Below are positions 50,370 to 58,938 of a stretch of DNA of 64,000 nucleotides, piece after piece. The DNA is from Mycobacterium sp. E2479 (lineage in GTDB: Bacteria; Actinomycetota; Actinomycetes; Mycobacteriales; Mycobacteriaceae). The DNA is taken from assembly GCF_001667925.1 (NCBI RefSeq), contig NZ_LZJR01000076.1, positions 62,001 to 126,000 of the forward strand. The letters are read 5' to 3'. Position numbers and translations under genes: made by a program. Within the stretch, counting starts at the first letter, position 1. Each line of letters opens with the position of its first letter. Below the pieces are notes generated by a model. The model was not told where the DNA came from, made no database searches, and saw only the letters and a program-made list of their open reading frames with translations.

Positions 50370-51494
50370 ATGGACCGTAAGCGTGTCGTCGTCGCCGGGC
50401 TCGGGGACACCGGCGTCCTCGCGGCGATCCGGCTGTCCCGGCATGCCGACGTCGTCGGGATCTCGGCCAAACCCGCGCTGGTGAGCGGACAGGAACTCGG
50501 CGTCCGGCTCTCGCGTCCGCACGACTGGGCCCGCGACTACTGGATCCCGTTCGACCGGTTCCGCCGCCTCGACGGCGTGCGCACCGTGCAGGCCACGCTG
50601 ACCGGAGTGGATCTGGCCGCCCGAACCGTCTTCGGCCGAACCGAAAACGGCGCGGCCGTCACCGAGGACTACGACGCGTTGATCATCTCAACCGGGGTCA
50701 GCAACGGCTTTTGGCGCCAGCCGACGGTGCAGTCGGCCGCCGAGATCGGCGCGGGACTGCGCTTCGCGCACGACCGGCTTGCCGCCGCCAAGTCGGTGGT
50801 CGTCGTGGGCGGCGGGGCGGCGGCGGTGAGCAGCGCCCTCAACATGGCAACCACCTGGCCGGGCAAGCGGGTCGACCTGTACTTCCCCGGCGAGTCCGCT
50901 CTCGAGGGGCACCATCCACGAATATGGCAGCGCATTCGCGGCCGGCTGACCCAGCTGGGGGTCGGCGTGCATCCGGGACATCGCGCGGTGGTGGCCGACG
51001 GCTTCGCGGGCGATGAACTGACCAGCGGACCGGTCCACTGGAGCACCGGGCAACTCCCGACCAGCGCCGACGCCGTGCTGTGGGCGATCGGGCGGGTGCG
51101 GCCCAACACGGGCTGGCTGCCGGCGGATCTGCTCGATGAGCGGGGGTTCGTGCGCGTGACCCGAGAGCTGCGCGTGCCCGGCCACCGAGCTGTGTTCGCA
51201 GTCGGCGACGTCGCGGCGACCGACCCGTTGCGCAGCTCTGCCCGTAACCGCGGCGACGCACTGGTGGCGCGCAACGTCCGCGCCGACTTCGCCGGACGGC
51301 CGCTGCGGACGTACCGGGCACCGGCGCGGCGGTGGGGTTCGCTGGTGGGTATACAGCCCAACGGGCTAGAGGTCTTCCTGCCCACCGGGCATGCTTTCCG
51401 CTTCCCATCCTGGTCGGTCGAGCGCGTGGTGATGCCGTGGATCGTGCGTTGGGGCATGTACCGGGGGGTGCGCCGAAACAACCCGCTCGGTTAA
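50370..51494 (+). CDS. NAD(P)/FAD-dependent oxidoreductase, NDH-2/AIF-like
   Basis: The 374-residue flavoprotein opens RKRVVVAGLGDTGVLAAI (FAD Rossmann), has a second nucleotide motif VVVGGGAAAVSSALNM near residue 145, and AVFAVGDVAATDP near 275 as the C-terminal FAD contact. It lacks the CxxC of disulfide reductases, so it is closer to the type II NADH dehydrogenase/AIF group. The first glycine motif is GxGxTG rather than GxGxxG/A with a normal spacing. The role is unassigned. Confidence 0.78.
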   Translation: MDRKRVVVAGLGDTGVLAAIRLSRHADVVGISAKPALVSGQELGVRLSRPHDWARDYWIPFDRFRRLDGVRTVQATLTGVDLAARTVFGRTENGAAVTEDYDALIISTGVSNGFWRQPTVQSAAEIGAGLRFAHDRLAAAKSVVVVGGGAAAVSSALNMATTWPGKRVDLYFPGESALEGHHPRIWQRIRGRLTQLGVGVHPGHRAVVADGFAGDELTSGPVHWSTGQLPTSADAVLWAIGRVRPNTGWLPADLLDERGFVRVTRELRVPGHRAVFAVGDVAATDPLRSSARNRGDALVARNVRADFAGRPLRTYRAPARRWGSLVGIQPNGLEVFLPTGHAFRFPSWSVERVVMPWIVRWGMYRGVRRNNPLG

Positions 51495-51511
51495 GGAGCC
51501 GGCCGACGGCG

Positions 51512-52999
51512 TCAGGCGCTGTTGAGCAGCAGCATGAGCCCGTAATCCATGTGGATTTGTTGGTGGCAATGCAGCAGCGAAAGGCCGGGTTGATCGGCGA
51601 CGAAATCGATCTCCATGCTTTGGTAGCCGCCGAGCATCGCGACGTCCTTGCGCACGCCGGCAGTCGGTGTCCCCGCGAACCGGGTGATCTCGAAACTGTG
51701 CCGGTGCAGATGCATCGGATGCAGGTCGTCGCTGGCATTACGCAGACGCAACCGGTAGCGCCTACCACGCTCTATGTTCAGCACGGGTTTGTTGGTGCCC
51801 ATCACAAAAGGCGCACCGTTGATCGTCCAGACGTTGAAACCGTCGTCGGCGGCGTTGCGTTTCTCGATCAACATGTCGATGACGTGATCGGGTGGTGCAG
51901 CGCCCTTCTGCTGGCCGAACAGCCGGTAATCCCACCGGAACGACGGCGGCGGCGCCCATCGCGCATCCCCACTGCGCCCGGCATATTCGACAACCACACC
52001 CAATCCGCGCCCGCGGTCGTCGTCGGACAAATCGCCCAACACCCAAACACCCGGATTCGTCATGTCGACTATTGCCGAGATCCGTTCGCCCGCACCGAGC
52101 CATAACACCGGCACCACCGTCCGCGTGGGTACCGCGTTGCCGTCCAGCGCCACCACGTCAAAGGTGTGGCCGGGCAGGGCCAAACTTCGAGTTTCAGTGG
52201 CGCTGCCGTTGAGAACGTGCAGCAGCACCCGTTGACCGGCTTGCACGCGGATGGGATCGCCGTGGCCGAGCATGCGTCCGTTGATGGCGAACGCACCGTA
52301 ATTCACCTCGTTGCCGGGCGACTCACCTCGGTGCAGCGAAGCGGCCATCGACGACTCGCCCCTGTCCTTCAGATCTTCGTCCTGTTCACCGGCCAGAAAA
52401 TCGGTGGCCATGTCACCCCCGCGGCTCAACGTGGGCTCAAACTCCTTGAGCGTCAGGAAGACTTCTTTATCGTAAGCACCGGCGTTTTGGGCCGCCTCGA
52501 TGTAGACCGGGCCCACCAGCCCGCTGTACTGCCCCCGGGACAGATCGGCGCGCGGCACGACGTGGGTGTGATAGAAGCGGAAGCCGGCCGGACCGGGGAC
52601 GAAAGAAATTCTCCGCATGCCATGTGCGGGTATGTCGGGGGTTCCCTCTTCGGCGGCGCCGTCGACATCGGCACCCAGGTGCTGACCATGCCAATGCAAT
52701 TGTTCTGGCAAATCCGTGTCGTTGAAGACGTCGACCCAAGTACGCCGACCCTCCTTGAAGCGCAACAGCGGACCGGGAAATTGACCGTTGTAGGTCAGGG
52801 TCGACACGATCCGGTCCGGGGCCAATTCGACCTTCCCCGAGCCGATCCGCAGCGTGTAATCCGCCTTGCCGCTGGGCGGACCCGCCGGCGGGGGATGCGA
52901 ACAACCGGCCCCCCAGAGGGCGGTGACGCTCCCCGTTGCGCCCGCCAGGGCGAGGCCAGCGCGGACGCAGAACTCGCGCCGGTTGAGCGTCACGCTCAC
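51512..52999 (-). CDS. Multicopper oxidase, exported lipoprotein-like
   Basis: The 495-residue enzyme has the copper motifs HWHGQH near 103, HTH near 145, HPMHLHRH near 435 and HCHQQIHMDYGLML near the C-terminus. The N-terminus has twin arginines (NRREFCVRAG) and a lipobox-like LWGAGC at about residue 33, so export by Tat and lipid anchoring is likely, as for the mycobacterial MmcO. Such enzymes oxidise cuprous copper or other substrates and protect against copper. GTG start in a 4-base overlap with the ArsR-ArsC fusion gene. Confidence 0.88.
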   Translation of the reverse strand: MSVTLNRREFCVRAGLALAGATGSVTALWGAGCSHPPPAGPPSGKADYTLRIGSGKVELAPDRIVSTLTYNGQFPGPLLRFKEGRRTWVDVFNDTDLPEQLHWHGQHLGADVDGAAEEGTPDIPAHGMRRISFVPGPAGFRFYHTHVVPRADLSRGQYSGLVGPVYIEAAQNAGAYDKEVFLTLKEFEPTLSRGGDMATDFLAGEQDEDLKDRGESSMAASLHRGESPGNEVNYGAFAINGRMLGHGDPIRVQAGQRVLLHVLNGSATETRSLALPGHTFDVVALDGNAVPTRTVVPVLWLGAGERISAIVDMTNPGVWVLGDLSDDDRGRGLGVVVEYAGRSGDARWAPPPSFRWDYRLFGQQKGAAPPDHVIDMLIEKRNAADDGFNVWTINGAPFVMGTNKPVLNIERGRRYRLRLRNASDDLHPMHLHRHSFEITRFAGTPTAGVRKDVAMLGGYQSMEIDFVADQPGLSLLHCHQQIHMDYGLMLLLNSA

Positions 53000-53736
53000 C
53001 GCCCGCCCGCGCGGGCACTCAAAACGGGTACCAAGAAATCGACGCGCCGACTCAATTCGCCTGCCACACGCTGGAATTCCGGGTATGTAGCACCGGCGGC
53101 GGACGGGTCAGGCACGCTCCAATGTGTCGTCGTCGGCAGCTCATGCTCGCGCGCGTATTCGCGCACCTTGTCACACAATGTGATCACGCAGTCGAAGCGG
53201 CGTCGGGAAACCGTGACCAGAGCTTGAGGCCGGGTGCCGCTGAGGTCGATGCCGTACTCGGCTCGCATGACCCGGATGGCGTTTGGGTGGAGCCGAGATT
53301 TCGGGTGGCTGCCAGCGCTCGCCGTTCGAATACGCCTCTGGCCCTTCTTGTCTAGCAGCGCCGCAGCCATCGGTGACCGCGCGCTGTTCCCGGTGCACAC
53401 GAACAACACCGACCGCTGTGGCGCCTTGATGGACGGCATGGGCGTCAACGCCGGGTGCAAAGCGGCGGCGGCCTCATCGAACGCGGCCGCGCACTTCGTC
53501 AGGTTCAACCAGTAGTAGATGTCGCGGCTGTCAAAACTACTGCGCCGCGCATCGATCAGCCCGGCCGAGCGCAACAGCCGCAGGTGATAAGAGACCAGAT
53601 TCTGCGGCTCGCCAACAGCGGCAGCCAATTCCCGCACCCGCTGGTCCCCGGATGCCAATTCGGCCAGCAGCGCCCACCGCAGTGGATGTGATGCCATCTG
53701 CATCAGCGGTGGGACGGGCCCTCGATTCGCTGCCAT
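52996..53736 (-). CDS. ArsR regulator fused to a low-MW phosphatase/ArsC domain
   Basis: The 246-residue chain joins an ArsR-like winged helix (residues 10-75, LLAELASGDQRVRELAAAVG, NLVSYHLRLLRSAGLI) to a low-molecular-weight phosphatase fold with the CX5R loop VCTGNSARSPMAAALL near 118, as in thioredoxin-type arsenate reductases, and a DP motif (PDPSAAG). A regulator and enzyme in one protein could couple sensing and reduction. The frame is open far upstream but would run into the permease gene, so the ATG at 53736 is used. A palindrome 16 bases upstream is its probable operator. Confidence 0.8.
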   Translation of the reverse strand: MAANRGPVPPLMQMASHPLRWALLAELASGDQRVRELAAAVGEPQNLVSYHLRLLRSAGLIDARRSSFDSRDIYYWLNLTKCAAAFDEAAAALHPALTPMPSIKAPQRSVLFVCTGNSARSPMAAALLDKKGQRRIRTASAGSHPKSRLHPNAIRVMRAEYGIDLSGTRPQALVTVSRRRFDCVITLCDKVREYAREHELPTTTHWSVPDPSAAGATYPEFQRVAGELSRRVDFLVPVLSARAGGR

Positions 53737-53751
53737 AACCCCGCACAATAC

Positions 53752-53767
53752 ATCAAACTGATTTGAT
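53752..53767. promoter_or_regulatory. ArsR-type operator ATCAAA-N4-TTTGAT
   Basis: A perfect 6+4+6 inverted repeat between the divergent ArsR-ArsC fusion and permease genes. ATCAA...TTGAT is the usual core of actinobacterial ArsR-family binding sites. It lies 16 bases from the fusion's ATG and 58 from the permease start, so one site could control both directions. Confidence 0.65.
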
Positions 53768-53825
53768 AGGTTGCACACCGCGCAGGTGACACGATGTTCT
53801 TCACTCCGGACTGTCAGGAGGCCGA

Positions 53826-55124
53826 GTGTCCAAAAACACCCCGATGAGTGTTCCGGCCGACCAAAACGAAATGCGGCGCAGCCTTGGCGTTTTCGATGCG
53901 GTGACGATCGGGCTCGGGTCGATGATCGGCGCCGGGATCTTCGCGGCGCTGGGACCCGCGGCGCGTGCGGCCGGCTCGGGACTAATGCCGGGTCTGGCGT
54001 TGGCCGCGGTCGTGGCCTACTGCAACGCCACCTCCTCCGCGCGGCTGGCGGCACGCTACCCCGCATCGGGCGGCACCTATGTCTATGGCCGAAACCGGTT
54101 GGGAGACTTCTGGGGCTACCTGGCCGGGTGGGGCTTTGTCGTCGGCAAAACCGCGTCGTGTGCGGCGATGGCCTTGACCATCGGCCTGTATGTGTGGCCG
54201 GCGCAGGCGCATGCGGTGGCCGTCGCGGCGGTAATCGCGCTGACCGCGCTTAACTACGCCGGCGTGCAGAAGTCGGCCTGGCTGACCCGTGTCATCGTTT
54301 CCGCCGTGCTCGCGGTGCTGGCCGGGGTGTGCGTCGCCGCGTTCAGCTCGCCAGCCGCCGACGCCGATCGACTCCGGTTGAGCGGCGCCACCATTGGCGG
54401 CGTTATCCAGGCCGCGGGTCTGCTGTTCTTCGCGTTCGCCGGCTATGCGCGCATCGCGACACTGGGCGAGGAGGTGCGCGACCCGGCCCGCACCATCCCA
54501 CGGGCGATACCGCTGGCGCTCGCCGTCACCCTGGCGGTCTACGCACTGGTCGCCGTGGCAGCGCTCACGGCGCTGGGACCCGACCGTCTCGCCCAGACCG
54601 CCGCCCCGCTGGTCGAGACGGCCCGCGCCGCGGGCACGGGCTGGCTGGCGCCCCTCATCCAAGTGGGGGCGGCGACCGCGGCGGTGGGTTCCCTGCTCGC
54701 GCTGATTCTCGGCGTCTCGCGCACCACACTGGCCATGGCCCGGGATCACCATCTGCCCCACGCGCTGGCCGCCGTGCACCCCCGGTTCCGGGTGCCCCAC
54801 CGCGCGGAGTTGCTGGTCGGCGTCGTCGTGGCGAGCCTGGCAGCCGCCACCGACCTTCGCGACGCCATCGGTTTTTCGTCGTTCGCCGTACTGATCTACT
54901 ACGCCGTCGCCAACGCCTCCGCATTCACTCTCGGACCCGAGGAGGGCCGCCCGCACCGCGCCATTCCGGTGATCGGGTTGCTCGGCTGCCTGATGCTGGC
55001 TTTCGCGATGCCACTGCGGTCCGTACTTTCCGGTGCGTTGGTTCTGGGCATCGGCATCACCGCCTATCTGATTCGCCGTCTTGTCGCCCCGATGCGGTTG
55101 CGACGCAACCGAAATCGCACTTGA
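53826..55124 (+). CDS. APC-family amino acid/amine permease
   Basis: The 432-residue protein has about 12 hydrophobic helices and the APC motif TIGLGSMIGAGIFAALGP in helix 1, then PASGGTYVYGRNRLGD after helix 2 and LLFFAFAGYARIATLGEEV in helix 6. Mycobacterial relatives include Rv1999c-like transporters. Substrate unknown. GTG start at 53826 with GGAGG 4 bases before. It is divergent from the ArsR-ArsC gene across a shared operator, so an arsenic- or metal-linked role is possible but unproven. Confidence 0.82.
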   Translation: MSKNTPMSVPADQNEMRRSLGVFDAVTIGLGSMIGAGIFAALGPAARAAGSGLMPGLALAAVVAYCNATSSARLAARYPASGGTYVYGRNRLGDFWGYLAGWGFVVGKTASCAAMALTIGLYVWPAQAHAVAVAAVIALTALNYAGVQKSAWLTRVIVSAVLAVLAGVCVAAFSSPAADADRLRLSGATIGGVIQAAGLLFFAFAGYARIATLGEEVRDPARTIPRAIPLALAVTLAVYALVAVAALTALGPDRLAQTAAPLVETARAAGTGWLAPLIQVGAATAAVGSLLALILGVSRTTLAMARDHHLPHALAAVHPRFRVPHRAELLVGVVVASLAAATDLRDAIGFSSFAVLIYYAVANASAFTLGPEEGRPHRAIPVIGLLGCLMLAFAMPLRSVLSGALVLGIGITAYLIRRLVAPMRLRRNRNRT

Positions 55125-55215
55125 TTTCGGCAATACCGCAGGAGCCGGCCGACCCGCCGGCGGGCACATCGCAACAACGTGATTCTCCAGGGGCCGCACG
55201 GGGAAGACTGACCGG

Positions 55216-55713
55216 ATGTCCGATCCGGGAACCGAAGCATTCGACAAGCTGGTGGCGCTGCTGGACTATCCGATGTACGTCGTCACCACCCAGGCCGACG
55301 GCACCCCGGCCGGCTGCCTGGTGGGTTTCGCCAGCCAGACCAGCATCCATCCGCCCCGATTCCTGGTCGGCCTGTCCCAGCGCAACCACACGTTCCGCAT
55401 CGCCCGCGACGCCTCCCACGTTGCCGTGCACGTGTTCGGCCGCGAGCACCTGGACGTGGTGGAGCTCTTCGGCGGCCAGACCAGTGACGAGGTCGACAAG
55501 TTCGGTCGCTGTTCCTGGCATCCCGGCCCCGAGGAGATGCCCATCCTCGACGACGCCGCCGCCTGGTTCGTCGGCGAGATCCTAGAACGGTTCTCGCTGG
55601 GCGACCACGTCGGGCACCTGCTCGCACCGGTGGACGGCAGCCCACCACAGGAACTCGAGACCTGGGTGTCCTTCAGCGACGTGCACGAGCTTCAACCCGG
55701 CCACGAGGCCTAG
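55216..55713 (+). CDS. Flavin reductase-like FMN-binding split-barrel protein
   Basis: The 165-residue protein has the split-barrel flavin reductase pattern: YPMYVVTTQADGTPAGCLVGFASQTSIHPP, VGLSQRNHTFRIARDA, and HVFGREHLDVVELFGG. Such proteins bind FMN and reduce it with NADH for partner monooxygenases. It could in principle supply reduced flavin to the HsaA-like enzyme at 31386, since no dedicated HsaB is nearby. The next gene starts 3 bases after its stop. Confidence 0.75.
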   Translation: MSDPGTEAFDKLVALLDYPMYVVTTQADGTPAGCLVGFASQTSIHPPRFLVGLSQRNHTFRIARDASHVAVHVFGREHLDVVELFGGQTSDEVDKFGRCSWHPGPEEMPILDDAAAWFVGEILERFSLGDHVGHLLAPVDGSPPQELETWVSFSDVHELQPGHEA

Positions 55714-55716
55714 CGT

Positions 55717-56433
55717 GTGAGCGAGTCACCCCGGATCGCCGCCGTCTCCGGCATCACCGAACTCGCGCCCTTCTACGCCGATCCCCCAGATGGCGTGCGA
55801 GCCAACATGATCTTCAGCGCCGACGGCGCGGCCGCGTTCGGCGGTCGCGCGGGTCCGCTGTCATGCCCCACCGATCAACGCCTCTTCAACATTCTGCGCG
55901 GCCTGGCCGACGTCGTACTCGTCGGCGCCGGCACCGCACGCGCCGAAAACTATGGCCCGGTAACGCTCAGCGATGCGGCTCGCGCCAGACGGCATCACGA
56001 GGGGCGAATCGGACCACCCCCGATCGCCGTGGTGAGCCGCAGTGGTGCACTGCCGGCCCGGCTGTTCAGCAACCCGGACCAGCCGCCGATCCTGGTGACC
56101 TGCGCACGTACCGCCGCGCGATACGACCTCGACGAAGACCGGCAACACATCATGGTTGCCGGGGCGGACTCGGTGGACGTCTCCCGGGCGGTCGCGATAC
56201 TGCGTGAGCAAGGTATGCATCACATCTTGTGCGAGGGTGGACCGACGCTGCTCGACGAGCTGGTGGAAGCCGACGTGGTGACCGAGATCTGCGTGACGCT
56301 AGCCCCCAAGCTTGCTGCGAACCAGCCGGTGGGCCACCGGCTGCACCCGGCGCGGCTGCCCGGCCCGGTCACCATGAGCCTCGAGCACGCCTTGGTCAGC
56401 GACAGCTATTTGTATCTGAAGTATCGCCGGTGA
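55717..56433 (+). CDS. RibD C-terminal-type reductase (Rv2671-like)
   Basis: The 238-residue protein has the RibD reductase-domain pattern: RANMIFSADGAAAFGGRAG, ADVVLVGAGTARAENYGPV, PPIAVVSRSGALP and ILCEGGPTLLDELVEADVVTEICVTLAPKL. It resembles M. tuberculosis Rv2671, a reductase able to act as a dihydrofolate reductase analogue, and RibD C-terminal domains that reduce pyrimidine intermediates of riboflavin. GTG at 55717 follows the flavin-reductase stop after 3 bases. Confidence 0.8.
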   Translation: MSESPRIAAVSGITELAPFYADPPDGVRANMIFSADGAAAFGGRAGPLSCPTDQRLFNILRGLADVVLVGAGTARAENYGPVTLSDAARARRHHEGRIGPPPIAVVSRSGALPARLFSNPDQPPILVTCARTAARYDLDEDRQHIMVAGADSVDVSRAVAILREQGMHHILCEGGPTLLDELVEADVVTEICVTLAPKLAANQPVGHRLHPARLPGPVTMSLEHALVSDSYLYLKYRR

Positions 56434-56606
56434 GCGCGCGGCCGGCCGAATGCGCGTACGCAAAAGCGCTCAACATGCAGCAGACGACACCTCTTCCTAT
56501 GATGAAAATGCCCGGTTTCAAACCCGATCGAGTCGCTTCGCGCGACCGTCCCCGCACTTGATCGCCGTCCACTCCCAGATGCACACAGAATAGGATCACC
56601 GGCCAG

Positions 56607-56936
56607 GTGAGCAGTTCAGCCGACGACCATGATTACCGCAATCTAGCGGTGAACCGGTTGCGCCCCAGTGAAATCCACTGGGCGCTGAACCACGACGCGG
56701 TGCACGGAATCGCCTACGCGTTCAGAAACCCCGTCGCGGTCGCGGATTCCCTCGAAGACCCCGACGACGACCGAAAGACCTACCTGGTGCGGGTGAAGCG
56801 CGATGACCTGGCCAACGCGCTGGAAAAGATCAACGAATGGATCTTTGACAATCCCGGGCCGGCCGGCATGCAGGCGTACGGATTCGTCCGGGCGCTGTCC
56901 CGAGAAGGACTCACCAGCGATGACGACCACCGCTGA
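56607..56936 (+). CDS. Hypothetical protein, 109 residues
   Basis: A GTG-start gene for a charged, soluble protein with two helical stretches (LRPSEIHWALNHDAVHG, RDDLANALEKINEWIFD) and no signal or membrane segment. I do not recognise it. The 173 bases before it hold a repeat-poor stretch with no clear promoter. It lies upstream of the PknE-like kinase by 172 bases. Confidence 0.6.
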   Translation: MSSSADDHDYRNLAVNRLRPSEIHWALNHDAVHGIAYAFRNPVAVADSLEDPDDDRKTYLVRVKRDDLANALEKINEWIFDNPGPAGMQAYGFVRALSREGLTSDDDHR

Positions 56937-57108
56937 CTCCGCCCTCTCGAATTAGCTGGCTTTCGCTATTCGCCGTGCCCCCTGGTCGCCGAAACCCTAG
57001 CCTTATGCCTGCATGCCACCGCATACGCGGATCGGCGCAGGAACTGGCCGGGTGGGTGCGGGCGCCGGCGGTCGGTTGCGGCACACGGCCGGCGGGTGAG
57101 GAGTTTCG

Positions 57109-58914
57109 ATGAGTGACGCGACCGCGGATTCGCGGGAAGGGACGCAATTCGGGCCGTATCGGCTGCGGCGGTTGGTCGGTCGCGGTGGCATGGGCGATGT
57201 CTACGAGGCCGAGGACACGGTCCGCGAGCGCATTGTGGCTCTGAAACTGATGTCGCGGACGCTGTCGAATGACCCGGTCTTCCGCTCACGGATGCAGCGC
57301 GAGGCGCGCACCGCCGGGCGGCTGCATGAACCGCACGTGGTGCCCATCCACGACTTCGGCGAGATTGACGGCCAGCTTTACGTGGACATGCGGCTGATCG
57401 ACGGCAAGGACCTGGCCAGCATGCTGAAGCGCTACGGGCCGATACCCCCACCGCGGGCCGTAGCGATCATCCGCCAGATCGGTTCGGCGCTCGATGCCGC
57501 CCACGCCGCGGGGATCCTGCATCGAGATGTGAAGCCGGAAAACATTCTGGTGAGCGCCGACGACTTCGCTTATCTCGTCGATTTCGGCATCGCCAGCGCC
57601 ACTTCCGACGAAAAGCTCACGCAATTCGGCACCACCGTGGGCACCGCCAAATACATGGCCCCGGAACGGTTCGGCAACGCCCAAATAACCCATAAGGCCG
57701 ACATCTACGCTCTGGCTTGCGTGCTGTACGAGTGCCTGACCGGCTCGCCGCCCTACCCGGGCGACCAGCTGAGCGTGATGGGCGCACATGTGCACCAGCC
57801 GATCCCGCGACCGAGCGCGGCGCGGCCCAGCATCATCCCGGCCGCCTTCGATCCGGTGATCGCCCGCGGCATGGCCAAGGACCCCGCGGACCGCTTCCTC
57901 ACCTGCGGTGACCTGTCGGCGGCCGCTTATGGCGCACTGGCCGCACCCGACCGGGATCGAGCCACCGACATTCTGGAGCGCAGCCAAATCGCCGCCCCGC
58001 CGGCCGCATTCGCCAGTCCGCCGGCAGGCGGCGTTGCGCCCGGGCCGCCCGGCCCGGCGCCACAACCGGTCAGCTCTTGGCCGGCGCCGTCGACCGGCGG
58101 GCAAGCCTTGGCGTCCGGCGGACCGGGGCTGCACCCGACGGCCTGGGGCGGGCCGCCGGTGTGGACCAATGTCGGTGGCCCGGTGACCCCGCCCTGGGGT
58201 CAACCGCTGCGGACCAGCCGCAAGCCCTGGCTCTGGGTTGGTATCGCCGCCACCCTTACGGTGGTGCTCATCGGGGTGGTCCTCGGCGTCGTTCGTCCCT
58301 GGGAGTCGAACTCCCGGCCGGCGCCGGTCCCGCCTCCGCCGCCGGCGGATGCCGTCGTGCTGCGGATCCTCGACGACGGTGTGTTCGTGGGTAGTTCGGC
58401 CGCCCAGACCACGATCGACATCTTCAACGAACCGATCTGTCCGCCGTGTGGCAGCTTCATCAGGTCCAATGCCGCCGACATCGACGCCGCGGTGAACAAC
58501 AAAAAGCTCGCCGTGCGCTATCACCTGCTCAACTTCCTCGACGAAAAGTCGCACAGTCAGGACTACTCGACGCGCGCGGTGGCGGCCACTTACTGTGTCG
58601 CCGCGCAGAGCGACCCCAAGCTCTATGCCGACTTCTATTCGGGCTTGTTCGCCAGCAACTTTCAGCCACAAGAAGGTGCTGCCGAAGACCGCACCGACGG
58701 CGAGCTCGCGCAATTGGCCAAGACGGTCGGCGCCGATGCCGGCGTCGTCACCTGTATCAAGTCCGGCGATGAGATCGGCACGGCCAAGGCCAAAGCCGCA
58801 AACGGCTACTCGACCATGTCGGCAGACAACGCCAACGCGACACCGTTCGTATGGGACGGCAGCACGGCGGTGAACTACCAGAATCCGTCCTGGCTGACAA
58901 AACTCACCGGGTAG
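57109..58914 (+). CDS. pknE: Membrane Ser/Thr protein kinase, PknE-like with DsbA-like outer domain
   Basis: The 601-residue kinase has the glycine loop GRGGMGDVYEAED at 24-36, Lys46 in VALKLM, HRDVKPENI at 138-146 (Asp140), DFG at 158-160 and activation-loop threonines (171-179). A Pro-rich linker (about 290-370) precedes one membrane helix (about 372-394). The C-terminal extracellular part has PICPPCGSF near 443-448, a CxxC thioredoxin-like motif as in PknE (Rv1743). It would sense redox state or nitrosative stress outside and phosphorylate cytosolic targets. In M. tuberculosis pknE and pknF lie next to Rv1747; here the Rv1747-like gene is over 36 kb away. Confidence 0.9.
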   Translation: MSDATADSREGTQFGPYRLRRLVGRGGMGDVYEAEDTVRERIVALKLMSRTLSNDPVFRSRMQREARTAGRLHEPHVVPIHDFGEIDGQLYVDMRLIDGKDLASMLKRYGPIPPPRAVAIIRQIGSALDAAHAAGILHRDVKPENILVSADDFAYLVDFGIASATSDEKLTQFGTTVGTAKYMAPERFGNAQITHKADIYALACVLYECLTGSPPYPGDQLSVMGAHVHQPIPRPSAARPSIIPAAFDPVIARGMAKDPADRFLTCGDLSAAAYGALAAPDRDRATDILERSQIAAPPAAFASPPAGGVAPGPPGPAPQPVSSWPAPSTGGQALASGGPGLHPTAWGGPPVWTNVGGPVTPPWGQPLRTSRKPWLWVGIAATLTVVLIGVVLGVVRPWESNSRPAPVPPPPPADAVVLRILDDGVFVGSSAAQTTIDIFNEPICPPCGSFIRSNAADIDAAVNNKKLAVRYHLLNFLDEKSHSQDYSTRAVAATYCVAAQSDPKLYADFYSGLFASNFQPQEGAAEDRTDGELAQLAKTVGADAGVVTCIKSGDEIGTAKAKAANGYSTMSADNANATPFVWDGSTAVNYQNPSWLTKLTG

Positions 58915-58938
58915 CAAGCGGCCAAAGGCCCGTCCGGC

